This document shows positions 9,402 to 17,231 of a DNA stretch of 59,275 nt, in pieces. Position numbers and translations under genes: made by a program. Every line of letters begins with the position of its first letter. Position 1 is the first letter of the stretch. Below the pieces are notes generated by a model. It did no database searches. It was given only the letters and a program-made list of their open reading frames with translations, and had not been told where the DNA came from. The stretch covers positions 3,642,831 through 3,702,105 of the forward strand of contig NZ_JAHTIK010000001.1 in NCBI RefSeq assembly GCF_025655475.1. Direction: 5' to 3'. Origin of the DNA: Kitasatospora sp. DSM 101779. Lineage in GTDB: Bacteria > Actinomycetota > Actinomycetes > Streptomycetales > Streptomycetaceae.

Positions 9402-9415
9402 TGAGTAACGACTCA
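9402..9415. promoter_or_regulatory. Inverted repeat near the antiporter promoter
   Basis: TGAGT-aacg-ACTCA lies 32 bp before the antiporter GTG. A TAGACT hexamer overlaps its left edge and resembles a HrdB-type -10 box. It could be an operator for a dimeric regulator. No matching -35 box is obvious. Confidence 0.35.
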
Positions 9416-9446
9416 TCAGCCCCTCCTGCCGCAGAGGTGCCCCTGC

Positions 9447-10931
9447 GTGACCGTCGACCACCTGAACGCGTTCCTGCTCGAGTTCTCCGTGATCCTCCTG
9501 GTCGCGGTGGTCGCCGTGCGCATCTCCACCCGCTCCGGGCTGCCCAGCCTCCTCGTCTACCTCGGCATCGGCATCGCCCTCGGGCACAACGGCCTCGGCC
9601 TCGCCTTCGACAACGTCGCGCTCGCGCAGGTCCTCGGCTACGCGGCCCTGGTGGTGATCCTCGCCGAGGGCGGGCTGAAGACCAGCTGGCGGGCGATCCG
9701 GCCGGTCGTGCCGGCCGCCGCCGTCCTCGCCACGGTGGGCGTCGCGGTCAGCGTCTTCGTCACCGCCGCCGGCGCGCACTGGCTGGTCGGCCTGGACTGG
9801 CGCACCGCGCTGCTGCTCGGCGCGATCGTCTCCTCCACCGACGCCGCCGCGGTCTTCTCCGTCCTGCGCACCGTGCCGCTGCCGCGCCGGCTGACCGGCC
9901 TGCTGGAGGCCGAGTCCGGCTGCAACGACGCCCCGGTGGTCATCCTGGTCGTCGCGTTCGCCGCCACCGGACCGCTCGACCCCTGGTACGTGATGGTCGG
10001 CACCATCCTCGGCGAGCTCGCCGTGGGCGCAGCGGTCGGCTTCGCGGTCGGCCGGATCGGCGCCTGGGCGGTCAAGCACGTCGCCCTGCCCTCCTCCGGC
10101 CTCTACCCGATCGCGGTGATGGCCCTGACGGTGCTGGCCTACGCGGGCGGCGCGCTGCTGCACGGCTCGGGCTTCCTCGCCGTCTACATCGCCGCGGTGG
10201 TCCTGGGGAACTCCAAGCTGCCGCACGGCCCGGCCGTCCGCGGCTTCGCCGACGGACTCGCCTGGATCGGCCAGATCGGCATGTTCGTCGTGCTCGGCCT
10301 GCTGGTCACGCCCAGCGAGATGGGTTCGGCGATCGCCCCGGCCCTGGTCTGCGGCGCCGTGCTGGTCTTCCTGGCCCGGCCCTCCTCGGTGCTGCTCTCG
10401 CTCACGCCCTTCCGGCTGCCCTGGCGGGAGCAGGCCCTGCTCAGCTGGGCCGGGCTGCGCGGGGCGGTGCCCATCGTGCTCGCCACCATCCCGATGGTGG
10501 CGGCGGCACCCCGGGCCCAGGAGGTCTTCAACATCGTCTTCGTGCTGGTCGTGGTCTTCACCCTGCTGCAGGGCCCGACCCTGCCGCCGGTCGCCCGCGC
10601 GCTGCGGATCGGCGAGGGCGACCTCGGGCAGGACCTCGGCATCGAGTCCGCGCCGCTGGAGAAGCTGCACGGCCACCTGCTCTCCGTCTCGCTCGCCCCG
10701 GATTCGAGGATGTCCGGCGTCGAGGTGGGCGAGCTGCGGCTGCCCAAGGGCGCCGCGGTCACGCTGGTCGTCCGGGAGGGCAGCAGCTTCGTGCCGGAAC
10801 GCACCACGATCCTGCGGGCAGGCGACGAACTGCTGGTCGTCACCACCGAGGAGGTCGGCGAGGCGGCCGAGCGCCGGTTGCGCGCCGTCGACCGGGGCGG
10901 CAAGCTGGCGGGCTGGCTGCGCGACCGCTGA
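9447..10931 (+). CDS. Monovalent cation/H+ antiporter, CPA1/NhaP2-like with TrkA-C domain
   Basis: 494 residues from GTG 9447. About 12-13 hydrophobic segments fill residues 10-400 and include AIVSSTDAAAVFSVLR and the ESGCNDAPVVI segment whose acidic residue is the ion-binding site in the family. The last ~90 residues (SGVEVGELRLPKGAAVTLVV and on) form an RCK/TrkA-C domain that binds nucleotide or c-di-AMP-type ligands in relatives. It probably exports K+ or Na+ in exchange for protons at the cell membrane. It is divergent from the acylase gene. Ion preference cannot be told from sequence. Confidence 0.88.
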   Translation: MTVDHLNAFLLEFSVILLVAVVAVRISTRSGLPSLLVYLGIGIALGHNGLGLAFDNVALAQVLGYAALVVILAEGGLKTSWRAIRPVVPAAAVLATVGVAVSVFVTAAGAHWLVGLDWRTALLLGAIVSSTDAAAVFSVLRTVPLPRRLTGLLEAESGCNDAPVVILVVAFAATGPLDPWYVMVGTILGELAVGAAVGFAVGRIGAWAVKHVALPSSGLYPIAVMALTVLAYAGGALLHGSGFLAVYIAAVVLGNSKLPHGPAVRGFADGLAWIGQIGMFVVLGLLVTPSEMGSAIAPALVCGAVLVFLARPSSVLLSLTPFRLPWREQALLSWAGLRGAVPIVLATIPMVAAAPRAQEVFNIVFVLVVVFTLLQGPTLPPVARALRIGEGDLGQDLGIESAPLEKLHGHLLSVSLAPDSRMSGVEVGELRLPKGAAVTLVVREGSSFVPERTTILRAGDELLVVTTEEVGEAAERRLRAVDRGGKLAGWLRDR

Positions 10932-11258
10932 GGCCCGGCTGCCGAGAAACGGCACGGCCGCCCGGGCCGCGAATGTGACCTGCCTTGCATCGACAGCCCG
11001 ACGCCGCCCGGCTGCCATATAATCGATAGATACGGAAGAGCTACACCTAGAAAACCCGCAACATCTGCCTGATGCAGAGTTGGCGCGACCGCTCGGCGGC
11101 CGCGGTCCGCAGCACCCTGCCTGACGCCGGCACCCGCACCACCCCACAGCCGGCAGGACCCGGTATCTACCCCGGTCGACGCGCGAGAGGACGACTCTCG
11201 GCGCCGTCGGGGCCCACCCGTTCCCCGGCGCGCTACCAGGCAGCAGGAAGGACCGACC
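10932..11258 (+). promoter_or_regulatory. Intergenic leader of the MFS gene with a TATAAT box
   Basis: This 327-bp stretch has no convincing gene. It holds a perfect TATAAT at 11018-11023 next to the palindrome ATCGAT (11022-11027), rare in such GC-rich DNA. No good -35 is seen. If transcription starts near 11030, the leader would be about 230 nt. A small hairpin TCTGC-ctgat-GCAGA lies in it. This could be an operator-controlled promoter. Confidence 0.35.
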
Positions 11259-12683
11259 GTGACGGCCCGCCGAACGGTCGACGACACCCTGTCCCCCGGC
11301 ACGCCCGCGTCTGCCGACGCCCGTGCCGACGCCGCACCCGCCCGGGTCGGATACGCGGCACTGCTGCGGACCCCCGGCGCCTGGACGTTCCTGGTCCCCG
11401 CCTTCGCCGCCCGGCTGCCCTACGCCATGCTGAGCCTGGGCATCGTGCTGCTCGTCCTGGACACCCACGGCTCGTACGGCACCGCCGGTGCGGTCGCGGC
11501 CGTCTCCGCCGTCGCCCAGGCCGTCATCGGCCCGCAGACCGGCCGGCTGGCCGACCGCTACGGCCAGGCGGCCGTGCTGCTGCCCAGCGTCGCCGTGCAC
11601 GCCGTGTCGGTGGCCGCGCTGATCGGCCTGGCGCTGGGCCACGCCCCGGTCTGGGCGCTGTTCGCCGCCGCCGCCCCCGCGGGCGCCTCGGTACCGCAGA
11701 TCGGCGCCATGGTCCGGGCCCGCTGGGTCGCCCGGCTGTCGGACTCCCCGGCCACCCTGAACACCGCGTTCGCCTTCGAGTCGGTCACCGACGAGTTCAC
11801 CTTCGTGGTCGGCCCGGTGCTGGCAACCGCCATCGCCACCACCGTCACCCCCTCCGCCGCGCTGATCGCCGAGGCCGCGCTGACGGTCGCCGGCGGCCTC
11901 GCCTTCGCCGCCCAGCGCCGCACCGCCCCGGCCCGCCACCCGCGGACCGTCGACGGCCGCGGGCCGTCCGCGCTGTCCTCGCCCGGCGTCCGGCTGCTGG
12001 CCGGTGCCTTCCTCGGGGTCGGCACCGTCTTCGGCGCCATGCAGGTCTCGGTGACCGCCTTCGCCGAGTCGGTCGGCAGCGGCGGCGCCAGCGGCACCGT
12101 GTACGGCATCTTCGCCGGCGGCTCGATGCTCGCCGGTGTGCTCTACGGACTGGTCGCCTGGCGCCGCTCGGCACGGAGCCGGATGCTCGGCTGCTACGCC
12201 CTGCTGCTGCTCGGCTGCTCGACCCTCTGGGCGATGCCGAACCTCACCGCGCTCTCCGTCGCCGGCCTCTTCTGCGGTCTGGCCATCGCGCCGACCCTGA
12301 TCACCGGCTACACCCTGGTCGAGACGCTCGTCGCGGACGGTGCCAAGACCGAGGCCTTCACCTGGCTGACCGGCGCCATCGGTCTCGGCCTCGCGGCCGG
12401 CTCCACCGTCGCGGGCCAGCTCATCGACGCGGGCGGGCCGTCCACGGGCTTCCTGGTGCCGGTGATCGGCGCGGGCCTCGGCCTGGTCGCCCTGGTCGCC
12501 CTGCGGGGGCTGCTGGTCGCTCCGCGGGACGCCGCCGTAGCCGGCGCGGTCCTCTCCCCCGCCGGCTCGCGGGCCGCGGACGAGGCTGTCCGGGCGGGCG
12601 CGCCGGCCCCCGCCGGCACGGAGCCCCGGGCCTCCGACGGCACCGGTCCGCGGCAGCTCGTGGGTGCGGGGACGGGGCGCTGA
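11259..12683 (+). CDS. MFS transporter
   Basis: 474 residues with 12 hydrophobic segments in two halves and a charged central loop (residues about 225-245). GRLADRYGQAAVL after the second segment is the MFS motif-A region. The C-terminal ~50 residues are Ala/Pro-rich and probably cytoplasmic. It resembles the small drug/metabolite exporter group of actinobacterial MFS proteins. The GTG start is preceded by AGGAAGG. Substrate is unknown. Confidence 0.85.
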   Translation: MTARRTVDDTLSPGTPASADARADAAPARVGYAALLRTPGAWTFLVPAFAARLPYAMLSLGIVLLVLDTHGSYGTAGAVAAVSAVAQAVIGPQTGRLADRYGQAAVLLPSVAVHAVSVAALIGLALGHAPVWALFAAAAPAGASVPQIGAMVRARWVARLSDSPATLNTAFAFESVTDEFTFVVGPVLATAIATTVTPSAALIAEAALTVAGGLAFAAQRRTAPARHPRTVDGRGPSALSSPGVRLLAGAFLGVGTVFGAMQVSVTAFAESVGSGGASGTVYGIFAGGSMLAGVLYGLVAWRRSARSRMLGCYALLLLGCSTLWAMPNLTALSVAGLFCGLAIAPTLITGYTLVETLVADGAKTEAFTWLTGAIGLGLAAGSTVAGQLIDAGGPSTGFLVPVIGAGLGLVALVALRGLLVAPRDAAVAGAVLSPAGSRAADEAVRAGAPAPAGTEPRASDGTGPRQLVGAGTGR

Positions 12684-12765
12684 GGCCCGGGTCCGGCGGC
12701 CCGGACCCATCTCACACCCGGCATCGCTGGACTGTTCCAGCGGAATACCGCATCATTGACGATCG

Positions 12766-12792
12766 TTAGCACTCATCAGGCGAGAGTGCCAG
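12766..12792. promoter_or_regulatory. CIRCE element (HrcA operator)
   Basis: TTAGCACTC, nine bases, then GAGTGCCAG. The consensus is TTAGCACTC-N9-GAGTGCTAA, so the left arm is perfect and the right arm differs at two positions, with exact spacing. It ends just before the FmdB ribosome binding site (AGGAGGAAG overlaps its last bases), so bound HrcA would block expression. Confidence 0.8.
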
Positions 12793-12802
12793 GAGGAAGC
12801 AA

Positions 12803-13099
12803 GTGCCCACGTACCAGTACCAGTGCACCGAGTGCGGCAACGGCCTGGAGGCGGTGCAGAAGTTCACCGACGAGGCGCTGACCACGTGCCCCGACTGCCA
12901 GGGGAAGCTCCGCAAGGTCTTCTCGGCCGTGGGTGTCGTGTTCAAGGGCTCGGGCTTCTACCGCACCGACAGCCGCTCCTCCTCCAGCAGCTCGGTGAGC
13001 TCGGGGTCGTCCGCGGCCTCGTCGTCCACCGGCTCGACGGCCTCCGCGCCGGCTGCCGCGTCCTCCGGCTCGACGGCCTCGGCGTCAGCCGCGAGCTGA
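12803..13099 (+). CDS. FmdB-family zinc-ribbon protein
   Basis: 98 residues from GTG 12803. The first ~55 residues are a zinc ribbon with CTECG (C9/C12) and CPDC in YQYQCTECGNGLEAVQKF and LTTCPDCQGKLRKVFSAVG. The remaining ~40 residues are almost only Ser, Ala, Gly and Thr, a low-complexity tail common in actinobacterial members. Function is not established; the family is often annotated as a putative regulator. The CIRCE operator immediately upstream suggests heat-shock control by HrcA. Ribosome binding site AGGAGGAAG. Confidence 0.88.
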   Translation: MPTYQYQCTECGNGLEAVQKFTDEALTTCPDCQGKLRKVFSAVGVVFKGSGFYRTDSRSSSSSSVSSGSSAASSSTGSTASAPAAASSGSTASASAAS

Positions 13100-13312
13100 G
13101 TCCCGCGAGCTGAGTCTTCGCACCGGGCTCCTGTGCGTGCGCCCGCCGGCGCCTGTTCGCATTCTTCGGCGCTCGTCCACGTCCGGGTGCGCGTCCGGGC
13201 GTGCCCGCCCGTTCGGGGCTTTCCGGCCGACCCGGTCCGTCCCGGGATCGGGTCATCGTGCGGCGGATCTGCGCGGCGCGGACCGCTGATTCCGCCGTTC
13301 GGGTGACACGGA

Positions 13313-13338
13313 TTTTCCACAGCCCGGAGTTGTCCACA
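13313..13338 (+). promoter_or_regulatory. Pair of DnaA-box-like sites
   Basis: TTTTCCACA (13313-13321) and TTGTCCACA (13330-13338) lie on the same strand with a 17-bp period. The second equals the Streptomyces DnaA-box consensus. They sit in a 339-bp stretch (13100-13438) that holds no other recognisable gene, only a short duplication of CGCGAGCTGAGTC near 13090-13115. Confidence 0.5.
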
Positions 13339-13438
13339 GGAAATCGGTAGTCGATTCCCGGTGTGCCGGGGCCGGCGCATTCTGCTGTCCGCGGGCCCGG
13401 CCGGGTCCGCGGACCGCCGACCGAAGGCCGCCGACACC

Positions 13439-13720
13439 GTGACCTCCCACCTCGCTCCGCCGCCGCCGTGCTCCGTACCGCCCCGCCGGAGTGTGCCCGA
13501 CTTCCCGCCCATCCGCCGAGGCTCCGGCGGACGCCACCGACTGCAGCAGGCGGTGCGCCACCGTCCGGGTGTGTTGGCCGCCGGGCTCCTCGCCGCCGCG
13601 ACCGCCCTCGCGGCCGGGCCCTTCCGTCCCGGCCCGCCACCGGTGGCGGCCGCGTCTGCGACGTCCCCCGAGCCGGGGGCCGCACCCCGCTGCACGGGCA
13701 CCGCCCCGCCGGCGCACTGA
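13439..13720 (+). CDS. Possible short membrane protein, perhaps a truncated SAF/RcpC-like protein
   Basis: 93 residues from GTG 13439 (a second GTG lies at residue ~19). VPDFPPIRRG, a basic stretch (RLQQAVRHRPG) and one membrane segment (VLAAGLLAAATALAAG) are visible, then a Pro/Ala-rich end. In Streptomyces a SAF-domain protein with such an N-terminus often stands just before mscL. Here the frame stops before any SAF domain, so this may be a decayed copy. No strong ribosome binding site is present. The assignment is weak. Confidence 0.35.
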   Translation: MTSHLAPPPPCSVPPRRSVPDFPPIRRGSGGRHRLQQAVRHRPGVLAAGLLAAATALAAGPFRPGPPPVAAASATSPEPGAAPRCTGTAPPAH

Positions 13721-13797
13721 TCGGCGGCCCCCGATGGCGAACCGAAAACGGCGTGCCGAATTCCTGCGACGCCGACCCCCTGTGGTGTCGTTGCGGG

Positions 13798-14214
13798 ATG
13801 AAGGGTTTCAAGGAATTCCTGCTCCGCGGAAACGTGGTCGATCTCGCGGTTGCCGTGGTGATCGGCGCAGCCTTCACGAACATCATCAATGCGTTCGCGA
13901 AAGGCGTCATCAATCCGATCATCGGCCTTTTCGGCACCAAGGACCTGGCGTCCTACCGGTCCTGCTTGAAGGGCCCGTGCACGCTCGCCCCGGACGGGTC
14001 GGTCTCCTCCGGCATCCTCATCCTGTGGGGCGAGGTGCTCAGTGCCGTGGTGCAGTTCCTGATCACGGCCGCGGTGGTCTACTTCGTCTTCATCCTGCCG
14101 ATGCTGCACTTCATGGCGAAGCGGAAGACCGCGGAGGAGGAGGTCCTGGAGGCGGAGGAGAAGGAGGTCCTCCTGCTCACCGAGATCCGCGATGCCCTCG
14201 TGCGTCGGGGCTGA
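13798..14214 (+). CDS. mscL: Large-conductance mechanosensitive channel
   Basis: 138 residues. The N-terminus MKGFKEFLLRGNVVDLAVAV and VIGAAFTNIINAFAKGVINP are the MscL signature with the first transmembrane helix and gate. The second helix (VVQFLITAAVVYFVFILPML) is followed by a charged cytoplasmic helix. It forms a pentameric pore that opens under membrane tension to release solutes on osmotic downshock. A periplasmic loop with two Cys (SCLKGPCTL) could form a disulfide. Confidence 0.96.
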   Translation: MKGFKEFLLRGNVVDLAVAVVIGAAFTNIINAFAKGVINPIIGLFGTKDLASYRSCLKGPCTLAPDGSVSSGILILWGEVLSAVVQFLITAAVVYFVFILPMLHFMAKRKTAEEEVLEAEEKEVLLLTEIRDALVRRG

Positions 14215-14255
14215 CCGGCAGCGTGGCCGCCGGACGGCACCCGAAGGGGCGGGGC

Positions 14256-14489
14256 CTAGTCGCCGTGGTGCGGCGGTCGCTGGCTCAGGTACCAGTCGAG
14301 CCCGCGACCCCCACCGCCGCCGGGGCGCTCGCCCCAGCCGGCGTCGGTGTCGTCGGCGGTCTGCCGGTCCAGCGGGTCGCCGAACACCAGCCGCCCCGTG
14401 GAGGCCCCCCACCGCCCCGGTTCCCGGCCCGGCTTCTCGTCCGGCTCCACGCCCGGCCGGCCGTCCGGTCCGTCGGTCTGCTCGCCCAT
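14256..14489 (-). CDS. Small conserved actinobacterial protein of unknown function
   Basis: 77 residues from ATG 14487-14489 with GGAGGCAGGACG before it. It is acidic and rich in Gly, Asp and Pro. LVFGDPLDRQTADDTDAGWG and the ending WYLSQRPPHHGD resemble a short protein I recall from Streptomyces genomes. There is no known domain or membrane segment. It lies convergent with mscL and just downstream of hrdD. Confidence 0.65.
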   Translation of the reverse strand: MGEQTDGPDGRPGVEPDEKPGREPGRWGASTGRLVFGDPLDRQTADDTDAGWGERPGGGGGRGLDWYLSQRPPHHGD

Positions 14490-14597
14490 CGTCCTGCCTC
14501 CAGCTCTCTTCTCGACCAGCCTAGGTGCTGCCGGACGGCCGCGGGCCCCGGCCCGGGACACTGCCCGGAACGGGGCCCGCGAACGCCACACCTGCGG

Positions 14598-15569
14598 TCA
14601 GGCCGCCTCGAAGCCCGCGTGGTCGGCGATCTTCTTCAGCTCGGCCAGTGCGTGCTTCTCGATCTGGCGGATCCGCTCACGGGTGAGCCCGTGCTGCTTG
14701 CCCACCTCGGTCAGCGTCCGCTCCCGGCCGTCCTCCATGCCGTACCGGGACCGGATGATCGAGGCCGTCCGGTCGTCCAGGCGCCCGATCAGGTCGTCCA
14801 GCTCCTCGCGGCGGAGCATCACCATGACGGCGTCCTCCGGCGAGACGGCGCCGGTGTCCTCGACCAGGTCGCCGAACTGGGTCTCGCCCTCGTCGTCGAC
14901 CGACATGTTCAGGCTGACCGGGTCCCGCGCCCAGTCGAGCACGTCCTTGATCCGCTCCTCGGTGGTGTCCAGCTCGGCCGCGATCTCCGCGGGATCGGCC
15001 TCACGGCCCAGCTCCTTGGACTTCTCGCGCTGCACCCGCCGGATCCGGCCGAGCTCCTCCACCAGGTGCACGGGCAGCCTGATGGTGCGCGACTGGTCGG
15101 CGATCGACCGGGTGATCGCCTGCCGGATCCACCACGTCGCGTAGGTGGAGAACTTGAAGCCCTTGGCGTAGTCGAACTTCTCGACCGCCCTGACGAGGCC
15201 CGCGTTGCCCTCCTGGATGAGGTCCAGCAGGGGCAGGCCGCTGCGCGGGTACCGACGGGCCACCGCGACGACCAACCGGAGGTTGGACCTGATGAAGACG
15301 TCCTTGGCGCGCTCCGCGTCCTCGGCTATCGCCTCCAGCTCCTCGCGCGTCACACCCTCGGGCAGAACGCCCTCGTCCAGCAGGTGCTGGGCGTACACGC
15401 CGGCCTCGATGCGCAGCGAGAGTTGGACCTCCTCGGCGGCGTCGAGCAGCGGCGTCCTGGCGATCTCGTCGAGGTACATGCCGACGAGGTCGCGGTCGGC
15501 CTCAAGGTTGGTCGGCCGGGCCGAGCGAGTCCGGTCGGCCCTGTCGCGAACGACGGCACGAGTGGCCAT
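14598..15569 (-). CDS. hrdD: RNA polymerase group-2 sigma factor HrdD
   Basis: 323 residues from ATG 15567-15569. Region 1.2 starts DRDLVGMYLDEIARTPLLDA; region 2 holds NLRLVVAVARRYP, LDLIQEGNAGLVRAVEKFDY and FSTYATWWIRQAITR; region 4.2 ends LTRERIRQIEKHALAELKK. Regions 1.1 and the long HrdB N-terminus are absent, as expected for non-essential group-2 sigma factors. The MATRAV start and LLDAAEEV match HrdD. The SigR-type promoter upstream fits the known control of hrdD by thiol-oxidative stress. Confidence 0.9.
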   Translation of the reverse strand: MATRAVVRDRADRTRSARPTNLEADRDLVGMYLDEIARTPLLDAAEEVQLSLRIEAGVYAQHLLDEGVLPEGVTREELEAIAEDAERAKDVFIRSNLRLVVAVARRYPRSGLPLLDLIQEGNAGLVRAVEKFDYAKGFKFSTYATWWIRQAITRSIADQSRTIRLPVHLVEELGRIRRVQREKSKELGREADPAEIAAELDTTEERIKDVLDWARDPVSLNMSVDDEGETQFGDLVEDTGAVSPEDAVMVMLRREELDDLIGRLDDRTASIIRSRYGMEDGRERTLTEVGKQHGLTRERIRQIEKHALAELKKIADHAGFEAA

Positions 15570-15916
15570 GCTTGCTCCCTTGCTGGATTGCCGGGTCAGG
15601 CGGCGCGGCTCGCGCGGGGCTGCGCTGCTCATACAAGTGCGGGCCTCCTGGAGGCTCACACGTAACGATCCAACGCGCAGAAATGGGACAACATTCCCAA
15701 CTCACTCAGATTTTCGCGCCTCATGCAGTATCCTGCCGAATTTCATCGCGACGGTCGGCGCTCCGTCACCTCACGCCCACCGTGCGCGACATCCTCGGGC
15801 AGCACCGCCTCTTCCAACGAACAACACCTCCCGATCGCACCTTCTCCGCACAAAAGATGCCGAATCGCGATCGCGCCGGGTCCGCTCCGCGCACCGCCAC
15901 TGGGAAGGTGTCTGCC
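15570..15916. other. Divergent intergenic region between hrdD and the PAP2 gene
   Basis: 347 bp. Apart from the SigR promoter there is a GGAGG at 15652-15656 in the hrdD leader, and AT-richer DNA at 15700-15760 that probably holds promoters for both directions. No small gene is convincing. Confidence 0.5.
15672..15698 (-). promoter_or_regulatory. SigR-type promoter of hrdD
   Basis: On the minus strand GGGAAT (15693-15698), 18 bases, then GTT (15672-15674), the SigR consensus GGAAT-N18-GTT. Transcription would start near 15665, about 95 nt before the hrdD ATG. Confidence 0.8.
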
Positions 15917-16930
15917 ATGCACCCGTCCGCCGCTCCCGCCGCCCGTCGGCCCGTCGCCCGACACGCCCTGTGGGCGCTCGGTGGCACTCTGCTGTTCGGT
16001 GCGCTGCTCGGGCTGGTGGCGGGCGGCTGGGGCCCGCTGGCCCGACTCGACCAGAACTGGGCCGGTGCACTGCACGGCTACGCCCGCCGCCACACCGCGT
16101 GGACGGCGTCGATGCAGACCCTGGGCGACATCGACGGGCCGGTCACCATGCGGGTGCTGCTGTTCGGCGCCGCCGCGTGGCTGTGGGCCATCAGGGCACG
16201 GACGCTCGCCTCCTGGGCCGCCGTCCAGGGCGCCCTCGGCTGGGTGCTGGCGATCGCCCTCGCGGACGCCGTCGGCCGCGAGCGGCCGCACTTCGCCGAC
16301 CCGGTCTCGCACGCCGACGGCGCGGCCTTCCCTTCCGGGCACGCGATGGCCTCCGGGATCACCTGCGCCGTGCTGGTGGCCCTGGCCTGGCCGCTGGCCG
16401 GACGGGCGGGCCGGATCTGGGCCGCCGGTGCGGCCGCCGTGGCGGTGCTGGCGGTCGGCTGGAGCCGGATCGCGCTGGGCGTCCACTGGCCTAGCGACGT
16501 CCTCGCCGGGTGGCTCGCCGCAGCGGCCCTGCTGGGCTGGGCGACGGTCGCCGTGGAGCTGTGGCGCCCCGGCGCCCTGGCCCGGGACTTCCGTCGCGTC
16601 GACCGGCGGACCAGGCCCCGCGTGCAGCGCGTCCTCGCCCGCGGCACGCCCCCGGGGGACGAGGACGAGGAGGGGGACGCGGACGGAGGTGTCGAAGGGC
16701 CGGCCCCCCGCGGACGGCGCGGCCGACCAGGGCGATCGGCAGGTCGCACCGGCAACGGCCCCGACGACGGGGACGGCGGCGACGGCGAGGACTCCGACGA
16801 CGACGGGGACGACCGGCCCGTCCCGGACGACGCCGACGACCCGAACGAGCTGGAGGACGCGGACGACCTGGACGACCCCTGTGGCTACGACGCCGCGGAC
16901 GAGGCCCCTGTCCATCGCCGACACAGCTGA
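15917..16930 (+). CDS. PAP2-family membrane phosphatase with long acidic tail
   Basis: 337 residues from ATG 15917. Five or six hydrophobic segments span residues 15-215. The phosphatase motifs are GRERPHF, AAFPSGHAMASG (catalytic His) and SRIALGVHWPSDVLAG (nucleophilic His and Asp). In the first motif (K-x6-RP) the usual Lys is Ala, so activity may be altered. The last ~110 residues are cytoplasmic, first basic, then extremely acidic with many Asp/Gly pairs. Relatives dephosphorylate undecaprenyl pyrophosphate or phosphatidic acid. Ribosome binding site GGGAAGG. Confidence 0.82.
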   Translation: MHPSAAPAARRPVARHALWALGGTLLFGALLGLVAGGWGPLARLDQNWAGALHGYARRHTAWTASMQTLGDIDGPVTMRVLLFGAAAWLWAIRARTLASWAAVQGALGWVLAIALADAVGRERPHFADPVSHADGAAFPSGHAMASGITCAVLVALAWPLAGRAGRIWAAGAAAVAVLAVGWSRIALGVHWPSDVLAGWLAAAALLGWATVAVELWRPGALARDFRRVDRRTRPRVQRVLARGTPPGDEDEEGDADGGVEGPAPRGRRGRPGRSAGRTGNGPDDGDGGDGEDSDDDGDDRPVPDDADDPNELEDADDLDDPCGYDAADEAPVHRRHS

Positions 16931-17231
16931 CATGCAGTGATAAAGCTCACACGATCGGGCGCCGCCCCCACGGTGAAGGGACGACGATGACGACCGATCA
17001 CTCCGAACGGATTGCAACCCCCGCCGACATAACCGGACATAGGCGCCCAATCCATCACCCTTCGCGCGGCCGGGCCCTCCCGGCCCCCGATATCCTCCGT
17101 GGACGCAGGCCTGCCGCCCGCGACACCGGCCTCCCCAGGGAGTGCCGCGGTTTGGCAGACTGCTCCGGTTGGGTGCACCTGTGCGGAGGCCCCACAGCCC
17201 CACCGCCCAGGCACCGAGTGACGGGGATCCG
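16931..17231 (+). other. Intergenic region upstream of murJ-like gene
   Basis: 301 bp. An ATG at 16987 with AAGGGACGACG before it opens an 82-codon frame that ends in the murJ start region, but its composition is not gene-like beyond the first 15 codons. Nothing else is recognisable. Confidence 0.35.

Noticed and set aside
9396..12710. Very long minus-strand open frame opposite the antiporter and MFS genes
   Set aside because: It is rich in Gly/Asp/Gln/Arg with no domain, as expected for the antisense of GC-rich coding DNA. The plus-strand genes are clear.
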